From: an uncultured Lachnospiraceae bacterium
GTDB taxonomy: Bacteria; Bacillota; Clostridia; Lachnospirales; Lachnospiraceae
Length of the DNA stretch: 64,000 bases
Assembly: GCA_934320895.1 (NCBI GenBank)
Contig: CAKRFY010000002.1
Span: 1-64,000 of the forward strand
Direction of reading: 5' to 3'
Positions 25,663-34,087 of the stretch are shown here, one piece after another; the first letter of the stretch is position 1; each line of letters opens with the position of its first letter. The notes below the pieces were generated by a model. That model had not been told where the DNA came from. It saw nothing but the letters and a program-made list of their open reading frames with translations, and did no database searches. A program made the translations under genes and the position numbers.

Positions 25663-25717
25663 AAAAAAAAAAAAAAAAATAGTAAAAGTTGACAAAAATA
25701 TATATAAATAGTATAAT
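25663..25717 (+). promoter_or_regulatory. Strong promoter with 17-A upstream tract
   Basis: A run of 17 A (25663-25679) precedes TTGACA (25689-25694), a 17-bp spacer and TATAAT (25712-25717). Both hexamers match the consensus perfectly. The A tract resembles an UP element and, as a long homopolymer, could vary in length. It drives the KAS III-like/MCP pair. Confidence 0.85.
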
Positions 25718-25783
25718 ATATAACTATAAAAATTATAATTATAAGGGGGAGTATTTTGAAAAAGATACGACAGGGGATAATTT

Positions 25784-26785
25784 ATGAGAAATATAATAAT
25801 TGAAGGAACTGGGGCATATATTCCTAGAAACAAGGTATATAATGAACAGTTAGATGAACATTTTGAAAAAAGGGGGCTTAATGCCCACAATCTTATGGAA
25901 CATCTTGGCAGAAGAAAACGATATTTTATATCAGAGAATGAAACTGCGATTACAATGTGTATTGAAGCTATCAACAATTGTGTTGCCAAACATGAACTTA
26001 TGTTTGAAGAATATGAAATGCTGGTGGTATGTACTGATACACCGGAATATTTATTCCCATCAAATGCAATGAGAGTAGCTGGTCTGTATGGTGAAAAGTT
26101 AAAGAATATTAAGGTTGCATTTGATCTTAACAGTAATTGTACTGGGATGATACAGGGATTAGATGTTGTATATAAGTACATGCAGACTTCTAATATAAAG
26201 AAAGCTCTTGTTGTTGGATGTTTTTGTATAACACCGATTGCTTTATGGTCAGATACTGTTGTGTATGCTACATTCGCTGATGCGGCTGCATGTGTTGCTT
26301 TAAAGGCAGAAAAGGCAGATATCAAAAGAGGTTTTCTGGAAACATTTGTTTGTGTAAATGCTGGATATCATGATTATATAAAATATCCTAAATGCGGGAT
26401 GTCAAAAGTACCATTACAGGCGGTAATGCCAAACCAGAAAAGACTGGACTGGAATCCATTTCCTATGGATTTTATCCCTGAACAGTGGTGTGATGCGATA
26501 ACACAGATATTGGATAATAATTCATTAAAGGCACAGGATATAGATTATTATATATTTTCTCAATTAAGTGATGCTTATAATATGGAGACATTAAAGTTAT
26601 TGGGAATACCAGAAGAGGATAATAAGTATTATTTTGTGGGAAATGAGTATGGCTATACAGGGAATACATGTCCTATCTTATGTTTAAATAGATTGTGGGA
26701 TATATATTCAAAAGAAGGAACTAAGATAATTATATGTACAGTAGGTGCAGGCTATTCAATAATTGCACAGTTATATGAGTTTTAG
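25784..26785 (+). CDS. KAS III (FabH)-like thiolase-fold enzyme with altered triad
   Basis: A 333-residue thiolase-superfamily protein. The active-site Cys is C119 in DLNSNCTGMIQGLD, where FabH has AACTGF. FADAAAC (165-170) matches the FabH GDGAGA strand, and N294 in YTGNTCP matches the catalytic Asn. The histidine of the FabH PHQ motif is missing: the aligned segment reads FSQ (S259). A chain-elongating decarboxylative condensation is therefore doubtful; an acyl transfer or hydrolysis role, or a sensor, is possible. No ACP, malonyl transferase or other fatty-acid gene is adjacent. The MCP gene starts 13 bp downstream, so both come from the strong promoter at 25689. Confidence 0.75.
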   Translation: MRNIIIEGTGAYIPRNKVYNEQLDEHFEKRGLNAHNLMEHLGRRKRYFISENETAITMCIEAINNCVAKHELMFEEYEMLVVCTDTPEYLFPSNAMRVAGLYGEKLKNIKVAFDLNSNCTGMIQGLDVVYKYMQTSNIKKALVVGCFCITPIALWSDTVVYATFADAAACVALKAEKADIKRGFLETFVCVNAGYHDYIKYPKCGMSKVPLQAVMPNQKRLDWNPFPMDFIPEQWCDAITQILDNNSLKAQDIDYYIFSQLSDAYNMETLKLLGIPEEDNKYYFVGNEYGYTGNTCPILCLNRLWDIYSKEGTKIIICTVGAGYSIIAQLYEF

Positions 26786-26798
26786 GAGGGGATAATCT

Positions 26799-28364
26799 AT
26801 GAATACAAATACATCAAATAATAAAAAAAGAATTCTTTCAGCATTAGATGAGTACATAAATAAAGTTTACATACTTGTTCTTTTATTGGTTCCGGGAATG
26901 TGTGAGTGCGCCGGTATTTGTTATACATTTTCAAAGTTTATGGGGTGGCTTCCTACGGTAAGTTGGGTTGCGTTGATAATATTTGATATTACATGCTTAC
27001 TTTATCTGGCTATATCAATTTATTTTATAAAAACAGGAATAAAAGATGGATATGTTATTGAGGACAAGTTAAAGGCAGGTAAGATATTTCTTGTATTGAT
27101 AATGTTTATACAGTTTAATTTTATTGTATATATGATTCCGGCAACGGATTTTTGGGGATTTGCTTTTTTCTTTGTTGTACTAATGGCGTTTTTTTTGGAC
27201 TACAGAATGGTAGCTGTGACAGCAGTAGAGATAGGTGCATCGATTGTTGTTTCGTGGTTTACTTATGGAAGTGTTCATCTTCCTGCAAAGAATGTTAATT
27301 TTCAGGTTAATATGCTCGACAGAGTAGTGTGTGTTACATTATCTCTGGCAACTATCGTGTTATTTACTTATCTGGTAAAACGGTTTTTAGTAAATGCAAA
27401 GAAAGATGAGATGCAGAGAAATACAGAACAGGTTCAAAATGTTCTTGCTGCTGTGCAGAAATTATCTAAGAGTTTGTATGCGACAGGTGTAACTCTTTCA
27501 CAAGTTTCAGGTAACGAGAGCGCATCTGCTGAGGAACTTGCTGCGACAAGCGAGCAGTTGCTTGAAGGAAGTAACTTATTAAGTGCCAAGACTGATGAAA
27601 GTATGGATAATCTTAGTGAACTGAATAAATGGGAAGCAGCTGTTGCTGAAAATGTGAATAAGGTAGAGGATACATCAAGAAATCTTTTAGAAAAGTCAAG
27701 AGAAAATGAGAAAGTTTTAAATGATCTGTCTGTGATAAATAATGAAGTGTCACAATCGATGGACACAACCACGAGTATAACTCAGAAGTTATCAGAGGCG
27801 GTGAAAGAAATAGGAGTAACATTAAACTTTATAAGCGAGATTTCATCATCTACTAATCTGTTAGCTTTAAATGCTTCTATTGAAGCTGCAAGAGCAGGTG
27901 AAGCTGGAAAAGGCTTTGCAGTAGTTGCGACAGAAATTGGTAAACTTGCCAATAATACGCAGGATTCATTAAAAGATGTTCAGGGAGTTATTGAGCGTGT
28001 ACAGCAGAATGTTGCTGAAATCATCGCACAGGTTGGAGAAAATTCTGAAAAATTAGAAAAACAGAATGAATATTTTGCAAATGTATTTGCTGGAATAAGT
28101 GATATGACAAAATTGCTTAAAATATCTGTAGCTGATGTTGAGGTTATGGGAGAGGCGCATGATGAACAATCTGAGGTTATAAGGAAAACTGTATGTATAA
28201 ACCAGGATATTGCGGAAAATATAAAAAATGAAAATCAGCAATTTAGTACAATAAGTGCAATGGCAGAAAGTAATGCTAATGATACTACTGAAGTATCGGC
28301 ACAGGCAAATTCAATAAAAGAGATGGTCGATCAGATAGCAAAATTACTTGAAACAGATGAATAA
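26799..28364 (+). CDS. Methyl-accepting chemotaxis protein with polytopic N-terminus
   Basis: A 521-residue chemoreceptor. Residues about 20-200 contain about six hydrophobic helices with short loops ([42 protein letters not shown]) instead of the usual two helices around an extracellular sensor. No HAMP domain is apparent. The cytoplasmic half has the signalling hairpin tip ([20 protein letters not shown], then [15 protein letters not shown]). Ligand sensing would occur in the membrane or through a partner. It is in a two-gene operon with the KAS III-like gene. AGGAGGGG precedes ATG 26799, and a terminator follows. Confidence 0.88.
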   Translation: MNTNTSNNKKRILSALDEYINKVYILVLLLVPGMCECAGICYTFSKFMGWLPTVSWVALIIFDITCLLYLAISIYFIKTGIKDGYVIEDKLKAGKIFLVLIMFIQFNFIVYMIPATDFWGFAFFFVVLMAFFLDYRMVAVTAVEIGASIVVSWFTYGSVHLPAKNVNFQVNMLDRVVCVTLSLATIVLFTYLVKRFLVNAKKDEMQRNTEQVQNVLAAVQKLSKSLYATGVTLSQVSGNESASAEELAATSEQLLEGSNLLSAKTDESMDNLSELNKWEAAVAENVNKVEDTSRNLLEKSRENEKVLNDLSVINNEVSQSMDTTTSITQKLSEAVKEIGVTLNFISEISSSTNLLALNASIEAARAGEAGKGFAVVATEIGKLANNTQDSLKDVQGVIERVQQNVAEIIAQVGENSEKLEKQNEYFANVFAGISDMTKLLKISVADVEVMGEAHDEQSEVIRKTVCINQDIAENIKNENQQFSTISAMAESNANDTTEVSAQANSIKEMVDQIAKLLETDE

Positions 28365-28368
28365 AAAC

Positions 28369-28408
28369 AGTGGACAAGATAAGTTGAATTATTTTGTCCA
28401 CTATTTTT
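28369..28408 (+). terminator. Rho-independent terminator
   Basis: Stem AGTGGACAA (28369-28377) with TTGTCCACT (28394-28402), followed by ATTTTTATTT. It closes the KAS III-like/MCP operon. Confidence 0.8.
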
Positions 28409-28495
28409 ATTTGTTGTTATTACATTTTTTATAAGTATTGCTACAAAAGGTTAGCCGAATCATATAGTTTACACTATCCAATGTTTGTTTAGTAA

Positions 28496-28524
28496 TTGAT
28501 ATGCTTTCATAAATAAAGTATAAT
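28496..28524 (+). promoter_or_regulatory. Sigma-A-type promoter for fic gene
   Basis: TTGATA (28496-28501), 17-bp spacer, TATAAT (28519-28524). The transcript would carry the dispersed repeat copy at 28581-28620 in its leader. Confidence 0.7.
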
Positions 28525-28580
28525 GTTAATAAAATAAGGTGAATTTAATACTTCATAATAGCGATACAAAGAAGAATTAA

Positions 28581-28620
28581 ATGAGCAGCAGAACGGATTG
28601 CGAATATCCGCTTGACAGAT
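28581..28620. repeat. Dispersed palindromic repeat, copy 2
   Basis: ATGAGCAGCAGAACGGATTG, then CGAATATCCGCTTGACAG, with the CGGAT/ATCCG hairpin. It lies between the fic promoter and its ribosome binding site. The ATG within the repeat is in frame with fic but is unlikely to be the start. Confidence 0.7.
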
Positions 28621-28634
28621 TGGAGAGGACTCGT

Positions 28635-29369
28635 ATGCAGAAAAAACATAAAAAAAATCTTTTGGACATTTTAAAGGATGAAAAGTCTGCAAGATATTCG
28701 GGAGGGATTTATCACAAAACGCAGATTGAACTGACATATAATTCAAATCATATGGAGGGTAGTCAGCTAACCCATGAGCAGACGAGATATATTTTTGAAA
28801 CCAATACGATCGGAGTTGAAAATAAAGCCCTAAATGTTGATGATATTATGGAGACAGCCAATCATTTTCGATGTATAGATATGGTGATAGACAAAGCATA
28901 TATTAAATTGACGGAAAATTTTATTAAAGAACTACATCTGATACTTAAAAACGGAACAAGTGATTCAAGGAAAGAATGGTTTAATGTTGGTGAATATAAA
29001 AAAATGCCTAATGAGGTTGGAGGGATGAATACTGCATTGCCGGAGGAAGTTGAAATTAAGATGCAGAAATTGTTGACTGAATATAATGAAAAAAAAGAAA
29101 AAATTTTGGAGGATATTCTTGAATTTCATGTAAGATTTGAAAGGATTCATCCATTTCAGGATGGTAATGGGCGTGTTGGCAGACTTATTATGTTTAAGGA
29201 GTGTCTTAAATACGACATAGTGCCATTTATTATTGAGGATGACCTTAAGATGTTTTATTATCGAGGGCTTACAGAGTGGGACAATGAGAGAGGATTTCTT
29301 ACGGACACATGTCTTACAGCTCAGGACAGATATAAGGCATATCTTGATTACTTTAGGATAGAGTATTAA
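28635..29369 (+). CDS. Fic domain protein (probable AMPylator)
   Basis: A 244-residue Fic protein. The active-site motif HPFQDGNGRVGR (172-183) is complete, including the catalytic His and the ATP-binding residues. An inhibitory helix motif S37-xxx-E41-G42 (SNHMEG) lies N-terminal, as in class II Fic proteins, so the enzyme should be autoinhibited. It would transfer AMP or another nucleotide to a target protein; the target is unknown. I place the start at ATG 28635 behind GGAGAGG (28622-28628); the in-frame ATG at 28581 belongs to a dispersed repeat. No FicA/antitoxin gene adjoins. Confidence 0.88.
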   Translation: MQKKHKKNLLDILKDEKSARYSGGIYHKTQIELTYNSNHMEGSQLTHEQTRYIFETNTIGVENKALNVDDIMETANHFRCIDMVIDKAYIKLTENFIKELHLILKNGTSDSRKEWFNVGEYKKMPNEVGGMNTALPEEVEIKMQKLLTEYNEKKEKILEDILEFHVRFERIHPFQDGNGRVGRLIMFKECLKYDIVPFIIEDDLKMFYYRGLTEWDNERGFLTDTCLTAQDRYKAYLDYFRIEY

Positions 29370-29448
29370 ATTGTGTTGTGAAACTATTTCGGGCTCATGC
29401 TTGATTGGTTAATAAAAAACGCAGACAAGTGCAAAAGTGAGGATTATT

Positions 29449-30321
29449 ATGAATATCGACAGAAAAAAGGTTGAAGATACTTTTAAAAAATATACGGATA
29501 ATTATGATACGAGCGACGAAAAGATTAAACTTAAAGTTGACCATACATACAGGGTGGCGGCTCTTAGTGAAAGGATAGCAGAGTCACTTGGACTTAATAA
29601 AGAAGATACCGATCTTGCATGGCTTATCGGTATGCTGCATGATATAGGCAGGTTTGAGCAGTTAAAGAATTATGGAACTTTTTCCGATGCTGACTCCATT
29701 GACCATGCACACTATGGTGTCAAACTTTTATTTGATGAGGGACTTATATGGAAGTTTATCGATGAAATGGATATGGATGATTTAAGAAACGCTGATAATA
29801 AATTTAAAAATGAAAACATTTGTGAAAGATATTTGGATAGTGGCAAAGGTAAAGAAAATAGTAAAAAGGATGTTGCCGAACTTGATATTTTAAAAACAGC
29901 CATATGGAATCATAGCGCATATCGTGTTGAAGATGGGCTTTCTGAAAGAGTGATGATGTTTTGTGATATCATAAGAGATGCTGATAAGATAGATATTTTA
30001 AAGGTAAATTATGATGTTACGCTTGAGGTTATTTATGATGTGACAACAGAAGAACTTAAAAATTCGAAAGTGACAGATGAAGTTATGAATGCATTTATGG
30101 AACATCATGCTGTACTTAGGAGTCTGAAAAAAACACCGATTGATAATCTTATTGGTCATGCGGCACTTGTTTTTGAGCTTGTTTATAGTGAAAGCTTTAA
30201 GATTGTAAGAGAGCAGGGATATCTTGAAAAGATGCTTTCATATGTTTCTAATAATCCTGAAACACTAAAACAATTTAAGATAATGCATAGAGATATGGAT
30301 GAATTTTTGGAAATGCAGTAG
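29449..30321 (+). CDS. HD-domain phosphohydrolase
   Basis: A 290-residue HD-superfamily protein. Metal-binding residues are H32 in KVDHTYRV and H64-D65 in GMLHDIGRFEQ, with a later His in WNHSAYRV and an Asp in IIRDADKIDILKV. That fits metal-dependent phosphohydrolases of unknown substrate, possibly nucleotides. ATG 29449 follows GAGGA (29439-29443); an upstream in-frame TTG at 29437 lacks a ribosome binding site. The gene is downstream of fic on the same strand with an 80-bp gap, so co-transcription is possible. A large hairpin closes the unit. Confidence 0.85.
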   Translation: MNIDRKKVEDTFKKYTDNYDTSDEKIKLKVDHTYRVAALSERIAESLGLNKEDTDLAWLIGMLHDIGRFEQLKNYGTFSDADSIDHAHYGVKLLFDEGLIWKFIDEMDMDDLRNADNKFKNENICERYLDSGKGKENSKKDVAELDILKTAIWNHSAYRVEDGLSERVMMFCDIIRDADKIDILKVNYDVTLEVIYDVTTEELKNSKVTDEVMNAFMEHHAVLRSLKKTPIDNLIGHAALVFELVYSESFKIVREQGYLEKMLSYVSNNPETLKQFKIMHRDMDEFLEMQ

Positions 30322-30344
30322 ATTTTAAAATAAAATATATTAAA

Positions 30345-30441
30345 TAGGGCTGTCGCACGAAGCACTATTCATACAATATGTAGATAATAAATTTGTTATC
30401 TACATATTGTATAGAGTATGCTTAATGTGACAGCCTCTTTT
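30345..30441. repeat. Large imperfect inverted repeat acting as terminator
   Basis: Outer arms GGGCTGTCGCA (from 30347) and TGTGACAGCCT (to about 30436) enclose a perfect 17-bp inner stem (30371-30387 with 30396-30412, core ACAATATGTAGATAA). A T run follows at 30437-30441. It separates the HD gene from the minus-strand LiaF-like gene. The size and nested structure suggest a repeated genomic element rather than an ordinary terminator. Confidence 0.7.
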
Positions 30442-30473
30442 TACTTAAAAAATAGAATTATAAAAAATATTTT

Positions 30474-31220
30474 TTATACATAAGTTATGATTATGCTTCC
30501 AAATTTAACTTCACCTGTAAGGTATACTATAGGAGAGCCAGTGCTTTTATTTTGATTGCGTTCTTCAATGGCTCCGGCAAATGCAGATGCTTTTTGAACT
30601 ATCTGCCACTCTTTTGGAATAAAGAGTTGTGTACAGCCAAAACTTTGTCTGACACAGATTTCTGCCGAGGAACCAGTTATTTTTGCACTGTCGAAATAAA
30701 CTTTAATTTCACCAAATGAGCAATCAATGTCTGCTTTTTGAAAATTACCTGTATTTATATATTTGGCTGATGCTCCAAATCGGTTACTGCCATAAAAAGT
30801 TTCATTTGTATCTGAATTAAAAACAGTCTGATGTTTTCCTACTTTATCAGGATTATCATAGTCATCCCATTCTACATGCTTTTTTTCATCGTAATTTGCA
30901 AATACACGATGCTTTTTAGGGAATAACATTGAAAAGCCTATGGTGAGTAGTAAAGCAATCATAAGAACTACGGGAGTTGAAACAACAGGTAGCTTAAATA
31001 CACTATCAAATATAATCCATAAAAAAGCGAGCGAGAAGAAAAAACCTCCAAAACTTTTTTCGACTATTGAGTTAATAGCTGTTCCTACAAAAATAACTCC
31101 CAATATAAGTTTTGTTATGCTAACTGCAAGTGTGACTATTTGGAGTTGACTTAAGATAAGATAGCAGGCTATTGCGATAAGCATAAGCCCCCAAAAAATT
31201 GAATTTTTATTTCTGTTCAT
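30474..31220 (-). CDS. LiaF-like membrane protein
   Basis: A 248-residue protein with four N-terminal hydrophobic helices (IFWGLMLIAIACYLIL, SITKLILGVIFVGTA, FFFSLAFLWIIFDSVF, VLMIALLLTIGFSML), followed by a soluble beta-rich C-terminal domain (VFNSDTNETFYGSNRFG, IDCSFGEIKVYFDSAKI, FGCTQLFIPKEW) of the cell-wall-active antibiotic response (LiaF) type. LiaF proteins restrain cell-envelope stress signalling. ATG 31220 follows AGAGG; the ORF open to 31340 has no ribosome binding site upstream. The LytTR regulator gene lies 122 bp upstream on the same strand, so the two probably form a regulatory unit. Confidence 0.8.
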   Translation of the reverse strand: MNRNKNSIFWGLMLIAIACYLILSQLQIVTLAVSITKLILGVIFVGTAINSIVEKSFGGFFFSLAFLWIIFDSVFKLPVVSTPVVLMIALLLTIGFSMLFPKKHRVFANYDEKKHVEWDDYDNPDKVGKHQTVFNSDTNETFYGSNRFGASAKYINTGNFQKADIDCSFGEIKVYFDSAKITGSSAEICVRQSFGCTQLFIPKEWQIVQKASAFAGAIEERNQNKSTGSPIVYLTGEVKFGSIIITYV

Positions 31221-31342
31221 AGTTAACCTCTTTTCTGTGCAGAAAATTGCACTATCATAATATGTAGTGTAATTGTTATGTTGTTTATATGACACCGTGA
31301 TAATATGTGATACTGTTGTTGGTACTGCAATATATGACATTT

Positions 31343-31813
31343 TTACGGTGCGTGAAATCTTGTTTCCTCCATCTTATTTTTCAACATTTTATAATATGCC
31401 CTCGAAACATATATTTCCTTATGGGTGTTGTTAAATGAGATGACACTTGAGGCAGCAAGGTTTCGTTGTATCGAATATATAAGACTGCTGTTTACAATTG
31501 CCGATTTTGATATTCTTACAAATGATGATGGAAGGATTTCTTCAAGTTCATACAGTTTGTATTTGGTTTCGTATGCATCGGTTGTCGTGTGTGCGTATAT
31601 GGTAGAACTTTCTGTCTGGAAAAACAATATTTTTGACAGATTCATATAATATTCTGTATCACCTTTGTAAAAAATCATTTGATTTGATTTTGTATCAAAA
31701 CCTGTGATCAACTGTTGGAGCCTGATTATGTTGGGTGTGAGTTCGCGGCATTTAATGATGATCTCGGGTTCATCCTCATCAACCAGTTCCAAGTGAATTT
31801 TCAAATTTTTCAC
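31343..31813 (-). CDS. LytTR family DNA-binding regulator
   Basis: A 156-residue protein without a receiver domain. The N-terminal 50 residues are acidic and variable (LELVDEDEPEIIIKCRE). The C-terminal 100 form a LytTR domain: ILFFQTESSTIYAHTT, YELEEILPSSFVRISKSAIV and IYVSRAYYKMLKN. Stand-alone LytTR proteins usually control the membrane protein encoded next to them. Here the partner is the LiaF-like gene. Upstream, GACAGAG (about 31850) and CTCTGTC (about 31888) form an inverted pair that could be its operator. AGGAGG is close to ATG 31813. Confidence 0.88.
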   Translation of the reverse strand: MKNLKIHLELVDEDEPEIIIKCRELTPNIIRLQQLITGFDTKSNQMIFYKGDTEYYMNLSKILFFQTESSTIYAHTTTDAYETKYKLYELEEILPSSFVRISKSAIVNSSLIYSIQRNLAASSVISFNNTHKEIYVSRAYYKMLKNKMEETRFHAP

Positions 31814-32119
31814 CTCCTGTTAGACATTATCTGTTTCATTTTTTTCATTGACAGAGATTAAATTTTATAACTTTAAATTTCTGTTTTTCTCTGTCTGATA
31901 TGATTAAAGCATATGGCTAAAATGATGTAAATATTATTTCGGCAAGTGGTAGATTTTTATGGGTAAGAGGTGAAATATGATAGCCCTAAAGTTTGTATAC
32001 AGGATTTCAATTCACACCATATATGTACCATTCACGCAAATTTCCTTGTTCTTTTCATAAATACGGTATAATGTTTGTAAATTTATAAGAAAAACATTGA
32101 ACGAAGGAGGAAACTGCCT
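31814..32119. other. Divergent intergenic region
   Basis: 306 bp between the minus-strand LytTR gene and the plus-strand secreted protein gene. It holds the GACAGAG/CTCTGTC inverted pair (31850-31893), TATAAT (32067-32072) with a weak -35 (TTGTTC, 15-bp spacer), and AAGGAGG (32104-32110) for ATG 32120. Confidence 0.5.
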
Positions 32120-33973
32120 ATGAAAAAGAGACTTAAAGAAACAATAAATGCTATGGAAAATATAAAGAGAATTTCAGATAAGAAGGGGTTAAGACATATC
32201 TGCAGCTTGCTGCTTGTGTTTAGTCTGGCATTATCAATGGGAACGATATATCTGCCAGCGCAGACGGTAAAGGCATATTATGATACGTCTATGTCACAGT
32301 TTAAAACACAATATTTGGATACAAAGACATTTACGGTAAAAGGATATGCTTATCTGGTAGGAACTGACAATATTGCAAAAATAGGAAGCACCCAGACAAT
32401 TTATTCAGTTCCTCAGGGCACTAAGATTCAGGGACACAGTATAAAAGAAAAGTATCTGCCTCAGGACAATAACCAGACAGTTAGATACATATGGACCGGA
32501 GGTAGTAATGTAGTCGGAGGTGGTATAAACTGGATAAGCGACTATAATTCCAGTGCAGCTTTTCTTGAATTTGAGACGGCTAAACTTAAGGTGCTCGATT
32601 ATGATGACCAGTGGGTTATTATATGGAGTGATGGATATAGTCCTGCTTATAATCTTATGGAATTTCATTCTTGTAATGCAAATCTTGTGCAGACCGCTCA
32701 TCGTCCGGGATTTTACCGTGTGAAGAGAAGTCAGGTTTGGATAGATCTGGGACGTTATAAGAGTACCACTCCGGCAGATGGAGAAAATGTAACGATTGAA
32801 GCTGAGGGAAAAACAACAAAATCATTTGTTGGAATACGTTTATATGCAGGTATTCCAGCATGGGGAGACTCATATCGTGTTCCAATAAATACAAAACTTC
32901 AGGTTGTTTCAACAGAACCTGTTGAATCAAAGACAAAAGGTGATACAAACAAATATTACAAAATATATTTTAATGGCAAGAATGATGTGAACTATATGAT
33001 GTATAAGAAGCCAGGCTATTATTATGTTAATGCTAAGTATGTCAATCTTTACAATAAAGGAAATGAGTTGCCGTCAGGAAGCAGTGAGGGTAAGATTTTC
33101 AAATTAAGTGATGGCAAAGAGGTTAGTGTTTATGAGAAAAAGGACACGACAAGTACAATAGTTGGAGCTTTATGTAATGATGCGTTAATTGACTATTTTG
33201 CAGAGGATTCAGATGATACATGGATTGCAATATGGTTTAACAGCGAAAAAGCTTATATAAAGAGTACCAATTTTTCAAAAACTACGGCAGTAAGTAGTGG
33301 AAAAAAGATTACAAATATGCATATAAAGGATATTGTAGACAATCAATATATAGTTACGTGGGATGACCTTTATAATAGTTCAGCGTATACAGTCGGTGTT
33401 GCTACTTCGTGGGATGATTTTTGCCTTGCAGCGAAAAGTCTCCCATCAGGGAATATCAATCCTACACTTGTTCAATATGATAAAGCTGTGGAGGATAACT
33501 ATTATACAGTGAAGAACTCATGCTTCAAAAATAGAAGTACAGTGGATATTATCGTATATTCAGACTTATCAAGCAAGTCAAGTGACTCAGGGCACATGAC
33601 ACTTGCATCACCACCTAAAAAAGATACTAAGCCTATGGTAAGTGTTGATTGGTATATAAAGAAGGATAAGGTAAAAAAGAAAAAACTTATTGGCAAAAAT
33701 TTCATAAAAATTACTTATGTGTATTCAAGTTATGATAAGTACCAGCTTCAGTATTCTACTGATAAGGACTTTAAAGATGCGAAAACAATAAATAAGTCAT
33801 GTGTGGCTGCAAATAAGCATTCCGACAAACCAATAAATATCACTGGACTTAAAGCAAATACAACTTATTATTTCCGTCAGAGAAGTAAAATAGCTGTAAA
33901 TACAGATGCCGGCACTAAGTATCTTATTGCACCATGGTCTAATGTTTTAAAAGTTAAAACACTGGCAAAATAG
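32120..33973 (+). CDS. Secreted protein of unknown function with C-terminal Fn3-like domain
   Basis: A 617-residue extracellular protein. After about 24 charged residues a signal peptide (HICSLLLVFSLALSMGTIYL) ends near TVKAYY. The body contains SH3-like or lectin-like beta-rich segments (DYDDQWVIIWSDGYSPAYN, later DSDDTWIAIWFNSEKAYI), two related blocks separated by about 200 residues. The last 110 residues look like a fibronectin type III domain (YDKYQLQYSTDKDFKDAKT, LKANTTYYFRQRSKI). No catalytic motif or sorting signal is seen. An adhesin or surface-associated role is a guess. It ends at a strong terminator shared with pyk. Confidence 0.7.
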   Translation: MKKRLKETINAMENIKRISDKKGLRHICSLLLVFSLALSMGTIYLPAQTVKAYYDTSMSQFKTQYLDTKTFTVKGYAYLVGTDNIAKIGSTQTIYSVPQGTKIQGHSIKEKYLPQDNNQTVRYIWTGGSNVVGGGINWISDYNSSAAFLEFETAKLKVLDYDDQWVIIWSDGYSPAYNLMEFHSCNANLVQTAHRPGFYRVKRSQVWIDLGRYKSTTPADGENVTIEAEGKTTKSFVGIRLYAGIPAWGDSYRVPINTKLQVVSTEPVESKTKGDTNKYYKIYFNGKNDVNYMMYKKPGYYYVNAKYVNLYNKGNELPSGSSEGKIFKLSDGKEVSVYEKKDTTSTIVGALCNDALIDYFAEDSDDTWIAIWFNSEKAYIKSTNFSKTTAVSSGKKITNMHIKDIVDNQYIVTWDDLYNSSAYTVGVATSWDDFCLAAKSLPSGNINPTLVQYDKAVEDNYYTVKNSCFKNRSTVDIIVYSDLSSKSSDSGHMTLASPPKKDTKPMVSVDWYIKKDKVKKKKLIGKNFIKITYVYSSYDKYQLQYSTDKDFKDAKTINKSCVAANKHSDKPINITGLKANTTYYFRQRSKIAVNTDAGTKYLIAPWSNVLKVKTLAK

Positions 33974-34010
33974 GATATAAAAAAATTGAAATATAAATAA
34001 ATATTTTAAA

Positions 34011-34060
34011 ACAAATAAAACAGGGCATTCACAAATGGTGGAATGCCCTGTTTTATTTGT
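34011..34060. terminator. Bidirectional terminator between convergent genes
   Basis: A perfect 20-bp stem (34011-34030 with 34041-34060; core AACAGGGCATTC) and a 10-base loop, A-rich on the left and T-rich on the right. It serves both the secreted-protein gene and pyk. Confidence 0.9.
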
Positions 34061-34087
34061 TTTTTGTTATGATATATTTTGAAACTT

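Noticed and set aside
25597..26325. 242-codon minus-strand ORF
   Set aside because: Antisense to the KAS III-like gene and across the poly-A promoter; Phe/Tyr-rich shadow translation without ribosome binding site.
28581..28634. 18-residue N-terminal extension of the Fic protein
   Set aside because: The ATG belongs to the dispersed repeat, which is non-coding at its other two sites; ATG 28635 has its own ribosome binding site.
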